From: Prolixibacteraceae bacterium JC049
Lineage (GTDB): Bacteria; Bacteroidota; Bacteroidia; Bacteroidales; Prolixibacteraceae
Reading direction: 5' to 3'
Assembly: GCA_023369685.1 (NCBI GenBank)
Contig: SACZ01000005.1
Span: 302,005-366,004, forward strand
Length of the DNA stretch: 64,000 nt
Positions within the stretch are counted from its first letter, which is position 1; each line of letters starts with the position of its first letter. The notes under the pieces were generated by a model. The model was not told the origin of the DNA and did not search any database. It worked only from the letters and a program-made list of their open reading frames with translations. A program made the position numbers and the translations under genes. This document shows, piece after piece, positions 37,901 to 45,134 of this stretch.

Positions 37901-38325
37901 TTTTTAGATAACTCTTTACCTTTTACTTCGGTTACCGCGTAACCAATTTTCTTGGTAAACTTTTTTACTCCCAAGGCAGTTACAGTTACCTCGTCTACTT
38001 CTGTGGCTGAAGATTCCATCACAATATTAACTACACTTTTTCCTTCTAGTGCAACCTCTTGTGTTTTCATACCAACAAAAGAAAAAATCAAAGTTGAATT
38101 ACTGTTAGGTGCAGTAATCGTGTATTTACCGTCAACATCGGTAATATTACCATTAGTAGTTCCCTTGACTACTACAGTAACCCCTGGTAATGATTCTCCA
38201 TCTGTATCAGATACAGTACCCGTTACCTTAAATTGAGCATTTGCAGAAAATGCAAAACCAAATACAATCGCATATAGAAATATACATTTCCACATACGCT
38301 GCAATCTGCTTCTCTTTTCATTCAT
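34912..38325 (-). CDS. SusC/RagA-family TonB-linked outer-membrane transporter (pair 1)
   Basis: The 1137-residue protein imports oligomers using TonB energy. It has a signal peptide (to about residue 30). A carboxypeptidase-regulatory-like domain (GTVSDTDGESLPGVTVVVKG) is followed by the TonB-box region EVDEVTVTALG and a plug domain with TSLQGQVAGVSI and GSRGINGAVVITTKG. A 22-strand barrel ends in TRYYTFSITAKF. No sigma/anti-sigma gene or hydrolase lies beside it. Its upstream region carries three direct repeats and two palindromes. Confidence 0.95.
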   Translation of the reverse strand: MNEKRSRLQRMWKCIFLYAIVFGFAFSANAQFKVTGTVSDTDGESLPGVTVVVKGTTNGNITDVDGKYTITAPNSNSTLIFSFVGMKTQEVALEGKSVVNIVMESSATEVDEVTVTALGVKKFTKKIGYAVTEVKGKELSKKDVVNPVTSLQGQVAGVSIGESDGGLFGSARIQIRGSSVMGSDNNQPIFVIDGFIQDVGVKGYAVWGGGNANDFGSILKNLDMSIVESVTVLKGAAATALYGSRGINGAVVITTKGAQSGSKGLGVTVQQKFRVDDVYDSMDFQYRYGPGYLAPYNQGEDGNPWSTWDMKKNANGDYTIYGVGSHYAWGPEYDSSKMIEYYDGKLRPYVPVKDHHLKAYETGHSRETHVSVNGGNEKTRFYVSNTYVDRKGITPGNEFYRNSFKVSALHKATKDLTFKVDYTTTESTPKNPNNGIGYAYHWGRYGTMYNAKEWGKPEIAIAPHGGRTGSSSSDKYKDVPGHDYWYDYFTTYNVRKEHLDQLKGTISYKPLDWLEIKGEYFRSVYNIRSEYKKADAGYAQQGNGGRYELSTSRKVDVTKKIVFNVNKKINEDLHFTGLLGAESWEKEDFNMNVKTDGGLTVPGQYFINNSKNKINGGGSIGGNKKINSVYGLLNFDYKGQVFLEMTGRNDWSSTLTYKDGSGNNSYFYPSVSTSWLVDQTFELPEWMSMIKLRGSWAKVGNDTGAYWLNPGYGISPKSYNTGGIQVASIDATLIDPDVKPEMKKSWEFGLDFRFFQNRLGLDVAVYDESVENQIGEISLPSVSGYSKIKTNVGTLTNKGVEVSLTVVPVRTRDFEWTTKFNYWKNKNEVSELHEFYNGIRSIGGTGTGGHFFIQAYAVEGGAYGELRSPWNQKKYNNPDDPNDPKNGKTLLKYDDGWRTVAYKESGENTVVGNMSPDFEFSIDNTIRWKNLSMSILLDGRYGGIVASHETRYGSSRGLTKSSLKYRAPEYGGATYTSKYASDFGVEYSDGVILDDNYIFDEGIKATAPDGSVNDLSGMTMQEAIDAGYIQPSHASAFHYDVNGWKYGTVADTWVKEAKYIAIRNIHLDYTLPKKWSSMVKSNEISVGFNVRNPLYLYNNLPDNINPESIRGNAATSFYTQSNVPYTRYYTFSITAKF

Positions 38326-38370
38326 AAGATTGACATTTAGGTTTGAGATTAATAAATATTACACAAACAC

Positions 38371-38391
38371 GTAAAAGGCGACACCTTTTAC
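38371..38391. promoter_or_regulatory. Stem-loop or operator upstream of SusC pair 1
   Basis: Arms GTAAAAGG and CCTTTTAC form a perfect 8-bp inverted repeat around CGACA, 46 bases before the SusC start. It shares AAAAGG with the direct repeats farther upstream. Confidence 0.45.
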
Positions 38392-38422
38392 ATTTTACTT
38401 AACTCCAACAATTCTGTAATAC

Positions 38423-38487
38423 AATACCCTTTTTCAGAATCATTGAATAATACCCTTTTATAATAAAATCGAATATAATACCCTTTT
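38423..38487. repeat. Three direct repeats AATACCCTTTT upstream of SusC pair 1
   Basis: Identical 11-base copies lie at 38423-38433, 38449-38459 and 38477-38487, with 26- and 28-base periods (about 2.5 helical turns). On the gene strand each reads AAAAGGGTATT followed by an AT-rich stretch. No such copies are seen upstream of SusC pair 2. They look like activator binding sites. Confidence 0.8.
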
Positions 38488-38519
38488 GACATGACTAAGG
38501 TAAGTAAAAAAATGTTTCT

Positions 38520-38543
38520 AATTGTTAATATTTGTTAACAATT
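38520..38543. repeat. 24-bp palindrome upstream of the direct repeats
   Basis: Perfect 9-base arms AATTGTTAA and TTAACAATT flank TATTTG. It lies 33 bases beyond the last AATACCC repeat. It may be an operator, and there is no T-run on either side to make it a terminator. Confidence 0.6.
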
Positions 38544-38750
38544 TAAACCGTGACCGGACACGACAAAGTAACTTAACCAGTTTAGTACTATTCCTAACTA
38601 TAATTTATAAAGAATATTTAAAGTCATTTTTTTTAGAATTCCTGCTATAAAACATTAAAAACTTAACCCCTTTAGCACTCAAAAAAAGTAATAAACTTTC
38701 TTTCACACTTATTATTACAAAAACTAAAACACTTTAGCCTGCAATAGACA

Positions 38751-38784
38751 TAAAAAAAGAGGCTGCTAACTCTAGCAACCTCTT
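38751..38784 (-). terminator. Terminator of second SusC/SusD pair
   Basis: A stem of 10 pairs with one mismatch (38758-38768 with 38773-38783) is followed on the minus strand by seven T (38751-38757 region). A small CTAGGA/TCCTAG hairpin (38794-38808) precedes it. Confidence 0.82.
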
Positions 38785-38819
38785 CTATATCATCTAGGAA
38801 AATCCTAGTTTACAAATTC

Positions 38820-40664
38820 TTAGTTTTTAGGACCAGTATGGAATGCAGGGTTTTCTGAATCCCACCATTGTCTCTCTCCTGCCATTATAGAAGGATCTTT
38901 AGTTCCCAAAGTAAAACCTCTTCTTTTATACGACTCCATAATATTATCATAGTTCGTATTGGTTTTTGAAGGCTCCTCAACATATGGTCTACGAGCAATT
39001 GGCATCAACGCATTAATATCTCCAGAAAGTGGCTCCCATGGCAAATAAGCAGAGTTCACCTTAGGAATTCCAGAGCGCTTAAATAAATTCCACTGACCAT
39101 CATTACGGTAGAATCTATCAATATACTGCTGAATATATACCTTTTCCAAACCATCTACAGACAAATCTAATAGATCTGAATCCATATATTTAGCAATTAA
39201 AGCATCATCTCTATGAAGATTCGTAGCTTCATCATCATTATAATATGGATCTCCATCGAAATAAGGAATCTTATTTCTTTCTGCAATAGCATAAAGTCTA
39301 TCGAACGAATAACCAACTCCTTTTTTCAAGTAAAACTCTGCAGACTCTGGCAATTCAGCTCCAATCAATTTCAACTCTGCCAAATACATGTAACTTTCAG
39401 AAGCAGACATATAAAGTTGTTGATCATATGCACTAGTTCGGTCATACTCATTCCCACCTTCTGAAGGTAAAGTTGGATAATAAAATCTATAATTAGGCTG
39501 CCACAAACGCATCTGAGGTTCACTTACTCCTGAATATGATTTTTCTTTATCACCATCTTTCAATACATTAACTGTAGCAATATCGAAATAACACTTGTTT
39601 TCAGGAAGAGCTTTCCAGGCAACATCTGTTGTTGTTGGCATTCCATGATAACGTACCCAAGGCTCACCTTCATTTGCCCATGATTTAAAGTTACCATCAG
39701 CATCTAAAACAATATCATCCAAGAGAAATTTTGGCAATGCAACATCTTGCTTGATAAACTCCTGGATTACACCTGGGTTAAATTCGTTCTTTGTGAACAA
39801 TAAAAACAAGCGAGGATCTTTATTTCGTCTTAAGAATGATACGAAAGATCTAGAACCAGGACCTACATTCCATCCACTTCCGTCGCCACGATCTTCATCT
39901 TCTAAACGGAAAAAGAAATCTTCATTAGAATTACTAACAAAACCAGCTTTTGAAGCAATAACTTCTTCTGCAATTTTAATTGCTTTAGCTTTATCCTTAT
40001 TCACAAGAAGTACAGCAATCTTTAATTTTAAAGAATTACAAAGCTTTGCCCATTTTGTATAATCACCACCATAGAAGATATCTTGACTTCCAAGTGAAGT
40101 TTGAGAATCAGCAGTTAACCCCTCCAATGCCAAATTTAATTCTTCCAGCCATTTATTAATAATTGTCTCTTCAGAATCGAAAGGCACCTTTAATAATGGA
40201 GGATTTGTATAAGGAGCCATACCTGCTTGAGTATATTTTTGCTCTCCCAAATCTTCGAAACGAACCATTGAAGGAATCACCTGAAGCACATAAGAAATTC
40301 CCTTTACCCCCTGATAATAAGCTTTTTCATCTTCAGGAAGCTGATCAATCCTATGCTGAATATCTCTAGTGTAAGCAAACACATTATCTGTACTCAATGT
40401 GTTTACTTTAAAGTTCCTATTCATATCATATGAATTACCACTATTCCCTTGAGTTGTATAACCTAAAGTTGGGAAAATTCGTGGTCCCATTTGATGATAA
40501 TAACGATAGTACTCATCTTTTGAGATATTTCTCATCGTATTTGTCATCAGATAAACGATACTTGGATCCGAAATAACTGATGGATTAGTGTTAATATCAG
40601 CAAATCTGTCGGTACAAGCTGACGCACCAACAATAAATGCAAGTAAATATATTAGTTTCTTCAT
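38820..40664 (-). CDS. SusD/RagB-family outer-membrane lipoprotein (pair 2)
   Basis: The 614-residue protein has a lipoprotein signal MKKLIYLLAFIVGASAC (Cys17). The mature start FADINTNPSVISDPSI and tail QWWDSENPAFHTGPKN are clearly paralogous to pair 1. Shared internal blocks include EPWVRYHGMPT (EPWVRYEGMPT in pair 1) and LEKVYIQQYIDRF. It lies 5 bases after the SusC stop. It would cap the SusC pore and hold substrate at the surface. Differences in the middle suggest a related but distinct ligand. Confidence 0.92.
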   Translation of the reverse strand: MKKLIYLLAFIVGASACTDRFADINTNPSVISDPSIVYLMTNTMRNISKDEYYRYYHQMGPRIFPTLGYTTQGNSGNSYDMNRNFKVNTLSTDNVFAYTRDIQHRIDQLPEDEKAYYQGVKGISYVLQVIPSMVRFEDLGEQKYTQAGMAPYTNPPLLKVPFDSEETIINKWLEELNLALEGLTADSQTSLGSQDIFYGGDYTKWAKLCNSLKLKIAVLLVNKDKAKAIKIAEEVIASKAGFVSNSNEDFFFRLEDEDRGDGSGWNVGPGSRSFVSFLRRNKDPRLFLLFTKNEFNPGVIQEFIKQDVALPKFLLDDIVLDADGNFKSWANEGEPWVRYHGMPTTTDVAWKALPENKCYFDIATVNVLKDGDKEKSYSGVSEPQMRLWQPNYRFYYPTLPSEGGNEYDRTSAYDQQLYMSASESYMYLAELKLIGAELPESAEFYLKKGVGYSFDRLYAIAERNKIPYFDGDPYYNDDEATNLHRDDALIAKYMDSDLLDLSVDGLEKVYIQQYIDRFYRNDGQWNLFKRSGIPKVNSAYLPWEPLSGDINALMPIARRPYVEEPSKTNTNYDNIMESYKRRGFTLGTKDPSIMAGERQWWDSENPAFHTGPKN

Positions 40665-40669
40665 TTTTA

Positions 40670-43600
40670 TTAGAATTTAGCAGTTATACTAAAAGTAAAT
40701 GATCTAGTAAATGGTACAGCAGATTGGATAAAGTAACTAGCACTTGAAGTGTTACCACGAACTGACTCTGGGTTAATGTTGTTAGGCATGTTATTATACA
40801 AATAAAGAACATTGCGTACGTTCATACCTAATGTTAACTCGCTAGCACCAATTCTTTTTGCTATCTCTCTTCCCAAAGAATAGTTCAAATTAATATTACG
40901 TAGAGCGATATACTTCACGTCAGTAACCCAACCGTCGTGTAAAACACCACCACCCCAGTCATTCATATTCACATGATACATAGAAGCATGAACTGGATCC
41001 ATAATTCCCTCATTCACACACTCCTGCATTGTTTTTCCACTAATATCTACAGTTTCACCTGATGGGGCTACAATTGTAGTTCCTTTGTCAAATACACAAT
41101 CTTCAATAACAACTCCATCATGATATTCATATCCGAAGTCATCTTTATGAGTTGAAGTATAAGTCAACCCACCATGCTCTGTATCTCTACCCCAAAGTGA
41201 AGATTTCATTTCTCCCTTGTAAGTACCATAACGATTCTCATGAGACAATACCGTTCCTCCGTGACGTCCATCAATTAAGAACGAGAACGAAAGCTTCTTC
41301 CATCTGAATTCATTATTAAATGAGTATTCAAAGTCTGGCTGAATATTTCCTACCTTCTCTGAAGTTTTAGTTTGAACAGGTCTAATACATCTTTCTTCAT
41401 CGTTATAAGTAAACAAGTGCATTCCGTTCTTTGGATCATTAGGATCACTCTCGTTATAGTAAGTTTTATGCTTCTGAGGAGAACGCAACTCTCCATAAAC
41501 ACCACCTTCAACCGCAACTGACTCTGTAAAGAAGTGACTGTAAGTATCTCCACCAATACGCTTAGAACCACCAAACTGTTCGTGAAGCTTTGTAATAGTA
41601 GTTTCGTTATTCCACCAGTTCAATGTAGTTTTCCACTCAAAATCTTTTGTCTTAACTGGAACCAAGAACACAGAAAGCTCTAAACCTTTATTACTTAATG
41701 CTCCAATATTAGTATAAAGACTCTTGTAACCTGTATAAGGGTCAAGATCAATACGTCCAATCTGATTGTCAATATCTTCTTTATACCAAGCAAAGTCTAA
41801 TCCTACTCTATTTTTCAAGAAGCGGAAATCCAAACCAACCTCCCAAGATGTTTTCATCTCTGGCTTAATTGCTGGATCCATTAAAACTCTATCGTTATAA
41901 TTGATAATTACATTACCATTATATAGTTTACTTTCCGTTTTATAGCCTTGATTCAAGAAATAGTTACTTGTATCATTACCAACCTTAGCCCATGAAGCTC
42001 TTAGTTTAGTCATATCAATCCACTCTGGTAATTCAAAAGTTTGATCACTTAACCAAGAAAATGAGACAGATGGATAGAAGTATGAATTATTTCCTGTTCC
42101 ATCAGTATATGTTAACGCAGAAGACCAGTCGTTACGTCCTGTCAATTCTAAGAAATATTGTCCCATGTAATCCCAAGACATTGTTCCATAAACAGAATTG
42201 ATACGCTTAGTCCCATCAACATAAGCACCGCCTTTAACCGTTTTTTTAGAGTTTGCAATGAAATATTGTCCAGGAACAACTAAACCACCGTTGGTTTCGG
42301 CAAAACTACGACTACTTTCTGTTTCCCATGATTCAACACCAACAATACCACTTACATTCAAGTCTTCTAACACGTCATAGTTATAGAAACCTGTCAATTT
42401 CCAAGTTTCTTCTAACTTATCAGTGTGCTCCACCTTATAATAACCACCATCTCCTTTTTGAGCAAATGATTGATCAGCATTCTTTTTCTCAAATGAAGTA
42501 TTATATTTTACTCGATAATACTCTCCTTTAAGGGTCAACCACTTAAACGGCTCATACGTCATAGAGATTTGAGCTTTTACTAAATCCTCTTTTCTTACTT
42601 GAGTATTATTGTAGTAATTAAACCAAATCCCGTTTCCTGGCAAGTAAGCATATTCGTCACCATATTCAGCATTAGGTATACCACCATGAGGAGCAGTACT
42701 AATTTCTTTTTTCCCCCAAACGGTAGGATCGTACATATTTGAGAATTTACCATAAATAAATGCTCTACCTAGAGAGTTATTTGGATTCTCTGGTTTCGAT
42801 GAAGTTAAAGTAATATCCGCCTTAGCTGTTAAGTTTTTATATAACTTATGTGATGCAGACAATTTCAATGAGTTCTTAGTAAATTTATTATTTGGATAGA
42901 TACCTTCTCTTTTAGTGTAAGTATCAGACAAATAAAATCTAGTTTTTTCATTTCCACCACTAACATCAACGTGAGTAGAAGATAGTGTTCCTACTTCAAA
43001 AGCTTTTTTCAAGCCATCTTTAACCGGAGCATATGGTCTTAACTTTCCATCCCAGTACTCATATTGAACACTCGGATCGAATTTTTTACCCCACAACCAA
43101 GAAGGATTAATTCCTTTAATTGTTGGGTTATTATCTGAGTTCATCTTAAACTGCTGAGTATCCCACTGGTTTCCTGAGCCATAATCACTATAATATGAGA
43201 AATAACCAGGACCAAATTCATATTGAATTTCAGGCTGATCATAAACATGGTCAAAACCAAATGTTTGCTTTACCGTAATATCCATTCCTTTTCCTGCAGC
43301 ATCAGCACCTTTAGTTCTAATAATAATGGCACCATTAATACCACGAGAACCATAAAGAGCAGTTGCTGCAGCTCCCTTCAATACTGAAACAGACTGGAAG
43401 TTATCCGAATCAAGGTTTTTCAAAATTGAACCGAAGTCATTTGAATTATCACCTCCCCAAGTACTTGGACCTTGAGTTCCTACTTCCATAATAACACCAT
43501 CAACTACGAAAATTGGTTGGTTAGAACTTGAATTAAGAACAGAAACACCACGCAACTGGATTTTTGATGATCCAAACATAGTACCATCACCAGAAGTAAT

Positions 43601-44080
43601 TGACAATCCTGCTGCTTTACCCTGCAATGATTGAACTGGATTAACCACTTGTTGTTGGGCTAACTCATCTCCTTTTACCTCTGTTACGGCAAAACCAATC
43701 TTTTTATTTTGTTTCTTAATTCCAAGAGCAGTTACAACAACTTCATCTACCTCTGTTGTTTCTGCCTTCAATGTTACATCTAGCGTAGTACGTCCACTAA
43801 GAATAATTTCTTGCGATTGCATACCAATAAATGAAAATACTAACACTGCATCTCCATCTTTAACTGAAATAGAATAGTTCCCATCAATATCAGTAACTAA
43901 TCCATTTGTTGTAGATTTCTCAACAATAGTTACTCCAGGCATTCCTATTCCGTCTTCGCCTGTAACTTTACCTTTTACTGTAACTTTTTGGGCATACGAA
44001 TACGTTCCTAGCCCAAAAACCAACGAAAAGATTATAAGAAGCCTATTAATGCTGCTTCTCAACAACAATTTACTTTTCAT
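40670..44080 (-). CDS. SusC/RagA-family TonB-linked outer-membrane transporter (pair 2)
   Basis: The 1136-residue protein has the same layout as its neighbour: signal peptide, regulatory-like domain (KGKVTGEDGIGMPGVTIVEK), TonB-box region EVDEVVVTALG, plug with QSLQGKAAGLSI and GSRGINGAIIIRTKG, and barrel ending FTRSFTFSITAKF. The near-equal lengths (1136 and 1137) and many shared blocks point to tandem duplication of a whole SusC/SusD unit. The promoter region differs from pair 1, so control may have diverged. Confidence 0.95.
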   Translation of the reverse strand: MKSKLLLRSSINRLLIIFSLVFGLGTYSYAQKVTVKGKVTGEDGIGMPGVTIVEKSTTNGLVTDIDGNYSISVKDGDAVLVFSFIGMQSQEIILSGRTTLDVTLKAETTEVDEVVVTALGIKKQNKKIGFAVTEVKGDELAQQQVVNPVQSLQGKAAGLSITSGDGTMFGSSKIQLRGVSVLNSSSNQPIFVVDGVIMEVGTQGPSTWGGDNSNDFGSILKNLDSDNFQSVSVLKGAAATALYGSRGINGAIIIRTKGADAAGKGMDITVKQTFGFDHVYDQPEIQYEFGPGYFSYYSDYGSGNQWDTQQFKMNSDNNPTIKGINPSWLWGKKFDPSVQYEYWDGKLRPYAPVKDGLKKAFEVGTLSSTHVDVSGGNEKTRFYLSDTYTKREGIYPNNKFTKNSLKLSASHKLYKNLTAKADITLTSSKPENPNNSLGRAFIYGKFSNMYDPTVWGKKEISTAPHGGIPNAEYGDEYAYLPGNGIWFNYYNNTQVRKEDLVKAQISMTYEPFKWLTLKGEYYRVKYNTSFEKKNADQSFAQKGDGGYYKVEHTDKLEETWKLTGFYNYDVLEDLNVSGIVGVESWETESSRSFAETNGGLVVPGQYFIANSKKTVKGGAYVDGTKRINSVYGTMSWDYMGQYFLELTGRNDWSSALTYTDGTGNNSYFYPSVSFSWLSDQTFELPEWIDMTKLRASWAKVGNDTSNYFLNQGYKTESKLYNGNVIINYNDRVLMDPAIKPEMKTSWEVGLDFRFLKNRVGLDFAWYKEDIDNQIGRIDLDPYTGYKSLYTNIGALSNKGLELSVFLVPVKTKDFEWKTTLNWWNNETTITKLHEQFGGSKRIGGDTYSHFFTESVAVEGGVYGELRSPQKHKTYYNESDPNDPKNGMHLFTYNDEERCIRPVQTKTSEKVGNIQPDFEYSFNNEFRWKKLSFSFLIDGRHGGTVLSHENRYGTYKGEMKSSLWGRDTEHGGLTYTSTHKDDFGYEYHDGVVIEDCVFDKGTTIVAPSGETVDISGKTMQECVNEGIMDPVHASMYHVNMNDWGGGVLHDGWVTDVKYIALRNINLNYSLGREIAKRIGASELTLGMNVRNVLYLYNNMPNNINPESVRGNTSSASYFIQSAVPFTRSFTFSITAKF

Positions 44081-44120
44081 AAGATTTTTAATTTAGTTTC
44101 ACTTCACACAACTAACACCG

Positions 44121-44128
44121 CAAATCTA
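44121..44128 (-). promoter_or_regulatory. -7 promoter box of SusC pair 2
   Basis: TAGATTTG on the minus strand is a perfect TAnnTTTG box, 40 bases before the SusC ATG. The -33 box is not clear. Confidence 0.55.
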
Positions 44129-44387
44129 TGAAAAAACTCCAACCGCTGTTAATAAACGTTAATCTTTTTAATCAACTAAACCGCTTTAGAAAAGACTTAC
44201 ACAATACTTCAAGAAATATATCTAACTCATTATCTGATTCTTCAGCATCAGTTAACGCTTTTTAACACACAACAATTCTCATCCTACAACACATACTCAT
44301 TTTCAACCACTTACACCATTTTATTTATTCAAACATGTTTTACAACACCTAAACACTTAGATATTCCTGTAATTGTTTCACTCCTAT

Positions 44388-44395
44388 TACCTTTG
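44388..44395 (+). promoter_or_regulatory. -7 promoter box just before the AcpH-like gene
   Basis: TACCTTTG is a perfect TAnnTTTG box that ends only 8 bases before the ATG at 44404, implying a nearly leaderless transcript. Confidence 0.55.
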
Positions 44396-44403
44396 CAGCC
44401 CAT

Positions 44404-45003
44404 ATGAACTATTTAGGTCACATATATCTATCAGTCGATATTTCTCCCATTATTGTTGGAAACTTCATCGGAGATCATGTAAAAGGTAGCAAGTTTCTCA
44501 GCTATCAACCGGAAGTGAGAAGAGGCATTCTTTTGCATAGAGCTATAGATAGTCAATTGGAATTTGAGAATTCATTTATCCAATTGAAACAACTATTCTA
44601 TCCATTATATAGACGTTATTCTGGCATTATTGCCGACATGATTATAGACTATATACTAGCAAGAGATTGGAACAAATATCATCCAACACCTCTTAAAAAG
44701 TATTCAAAAGAAGTATACCAAACCATTTGGTCGTATCGAAAAGATCTACCAACTAAAACAATTGCCATATTACCTAAAATGCAATTTACCAATCGCTTAT
44801 TGATGTATGGTACATTAGATGGAATAATTGACTCTATCAAAATAATGAGTCGTTACTCTTCACTTCCTGATCATACCAATGAATTAATTCCTCTATTAAA
44901 GAAAAACGACCAACTTATTACATACCTTTCCAGAGATATTATCTCTCAAATGAAAAGATTTTCAACAGAATGGCTGCAAGAACAGGCCATAAGCAACGGC
45001 TAA
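44404..45003 (+). CDS. AcpH-like acyl carrier protein phosphodiesterase family protein
   Basis: The 199-residue protein starts MNYLGHIYLS and continues VGNFIGDHVKGSKF and GILLHRAIDSQLE. These match the AcpH (DUF479) family, whose E. coli member removes the 4'-phosphopantetheine arm from ACP. His6, Asp24 in GDHVKG and the HRAID segment are likely metal ligands of the HD-like fold. The family start is at this methionine, which supports the near-leaderless call. It is a single gene with its own promoter. Activity in Bacteroidota members is inferred. Confidence 0.85.
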   Translation: MNYLGHIYLSVDISPIIVGNFIGDHVKGSKFLSYQPEVRRGILLHRAIDSQLEFENSFIQLKQLFYPLYRRYSGIIADMIIDYILARDWNKYHPTPLKKYSKEVYQTIWSYRKDLPTKTIAILPKMQFTNRLLMYGTLDGIIDSIKIMSRYSSLPDHTNELIPLLKKNDQLITYLSRDIISQMKRFSTEWLQEQAISNG

Positions 45004-45013
45004 AAAATAAGAC

Positions 45014-45044
45014 TTTGAAATCCTCTTTTTTTTTTATAATTTTG
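45014..45044 (+). promoter_or_regulatory. Promoter of the KamA-like gene
   Basis: TTTG at 45014-45017, a 19-base spacer and TAATTTTG at 45037-45044 form a full-consensus Bacteroidota promoter. The leader to the ATG at 45135 is about 85 bases. Confidence 0.82.
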
Positions 45045-45134
45045 GGCTACTTTTTCAAAAAAGAGATCCTCAAACAACGGCAATTCAAAATCTTTTATTT
45101 CTCTGAATAAGATTTCATACTGAACATTTTACAA

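Larger units (their letters stand above)
38326..38819. other. Intergenic control region between the two SusC/SusD pairs
   Basis: These 494 bases have no gene. They hold the leader of SusC pair 1 with a stem-loop (38371-38391), three AATACCCTTTT repeats (38423-38487), a 24-bp palindrome (38520-38543), an AT-rich stretch, and the terminator of pair 2 (38751-38784). No perfect TAnnTTTG box was found for SusC pair 1. Confidence 0.7.
44081..44403. other. Divergent region between SusC pair 2 and the AcpH-like gene
   Basis: These 323 AT-rich bases have no gene. They contain -7 boxes for both flanking genes (44121-44128 minus, 44388-44395 plus). Loose repeats AACCGCT occur at 44141-44147 and 44179-44185, and a related TTAACGCTTTTTAA lies near 44252. 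No AATACCC repeats occur. Confidence 0.6.

Noticed and set aside
38326..38819. CRISPR array in the repeat-bearing intergenic region
   Set aside because: Only three 11-base repeats with 15-17-base gaps are present, far too short for CRISPR, and no cas genes occur.
33060..44080. Polysaccharide utilisation locus
   Set aside because: SusC/SusD pairs alone are not enough: no CAZyme, sulfatase, lyase or sensor gene is in the flanks, so a glycan target cannot be claimed.
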